In this document: positions 63,938 to 64,000 of the stretch, one piece after another
How the letters are laid out: every line of letters starts with the position of its first letter
How positions within the stretch are numbered: the stretch's first letter is position 1
Program-made: the position numbers and the translations under genes
DNA from: Azoarcus indigens
GTDB taxonomy: Bacteria; Pseudomonadota; Gammaproteobacteria; Burkholderiales; Rhodocyclaceae
NCBI RefSeq assembly: GCF_004361735.1
Contig: NZ_SNVV01000002.1
Span: 186,001 to 250,000 of the forward strand
Reading direction: 5' to 3'
Length of the DNA: 64,000 bases
The notes under the pieces: model-generated
Databases searched by the model: none
What the model was told of the DNA's origin: nothing
What the model saw: only the letters and a program-made list of their open reading frames with translations

Positions 63938-64000
63938 ATGAAAGTCTTCGGCTTCGCCGGCTGGTCCGGCTCCGGCAAAACCACCCTGATCGAAAAGCTG
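63938..64000 (+). CDS. mobB: Molybdopterin-guanine dinucleotide biosynthesis protein MobB, 3' end outside window
   Basis: Only 21 codons are visible. The N-terminus MKVFGFAGWSGSGKTTLIEK contains the P-loop GWSGSGKTTL in the exact context of MobB, a GTP-binding adaptor for MobA in molybdenum cofactor maturation. Other small P-loop proteins begin in a similar way, so the call rests on the phrase FAGWSGSGKTTLIEKL. Confidence 0.8.
   Translation, partial: MKVFGFAGWSGSGKTTLIEKL

Overview
This 64 kb window looks like ordinary chromosomal backbone of a GC-rich betaproteobacterium. The Rhodocyclales (Azoarcus/Thauera-like) are my best inference. The evidence is the order gntR, sdhCDAB-sdhE, gltA, sucA, sucB, lpdA, zapE, the presence of both acnA and acnB, and the style of the housekeeping genes. 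Coding density is very high. I see no tRNA, rRNA, CRISPR array, prophage or DNA transposon. The only mobile element is a group II intron. Outside that intron no gene-free stretch exceeds 300 bases.

Layout. Bases 1-2252 hold the 3' part of orn, a terminator hairpin, and a group II intron inserted directly behind that hairpin. The intron's catalytic 3' domains look intact but its reverse transcriptase is wrecked. Bases 2255-5907 (minus strand) carry pgi, an ArnT/PMT-like glycosyltransferase and rpmE. Bases 6063-9384 (plus) carry dusC, a TrmB-like methyltransferase, a UPF0149/SEC-C protein and two small Cys-rich YkgJ-type proteins. Bases 9410-13846 hold an Ap4A phosphorylase-like gene, an S4 RNA-binding protein, a beta-class GST, a two-RCK potassium channel, a DUF6394 membrane protein and a YchJ-type SEC-C protein. 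acnA and acnB are divergent at 13966-19556. Bases 19722-28974 carry small unknown genes, two transporters, a LysR regulator, a PAS-GGDEF-EAL protein and an Ala/Lys/Pro-rich protein.

Bases 29008-42785 form a TCA-cycle cluster. A CoA-ester lyase and mdh lie on the minus strand; gntR, sdhCDABE, gltA, sucA, sucB and lpdA lie on the plus strand. A striking nested palindrome sits between mdh and gntR, and a closely similar half of it recurs between acnA and acnB. This suggests that the local GntR protein coordinates TCA-cycle genes. A DUF3141 alpha/beta-hydrolase protein and zapE follow.

Bases 46578-57423 are a complete type II secretion operon, gspC to gspN, with no prepilin peptidase in view. 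Two putative exported lipoproteins lie next to it: a Tat-type PhoX phosphatase and a choice-of-anchor I protein. They carry nearly the same poly-Asp tether after the lipobox Cys and are plausible clients of the secretion system. The window closes with a DinG/YoaA-type Fe-S helicase and the first 21 codons of mobB.
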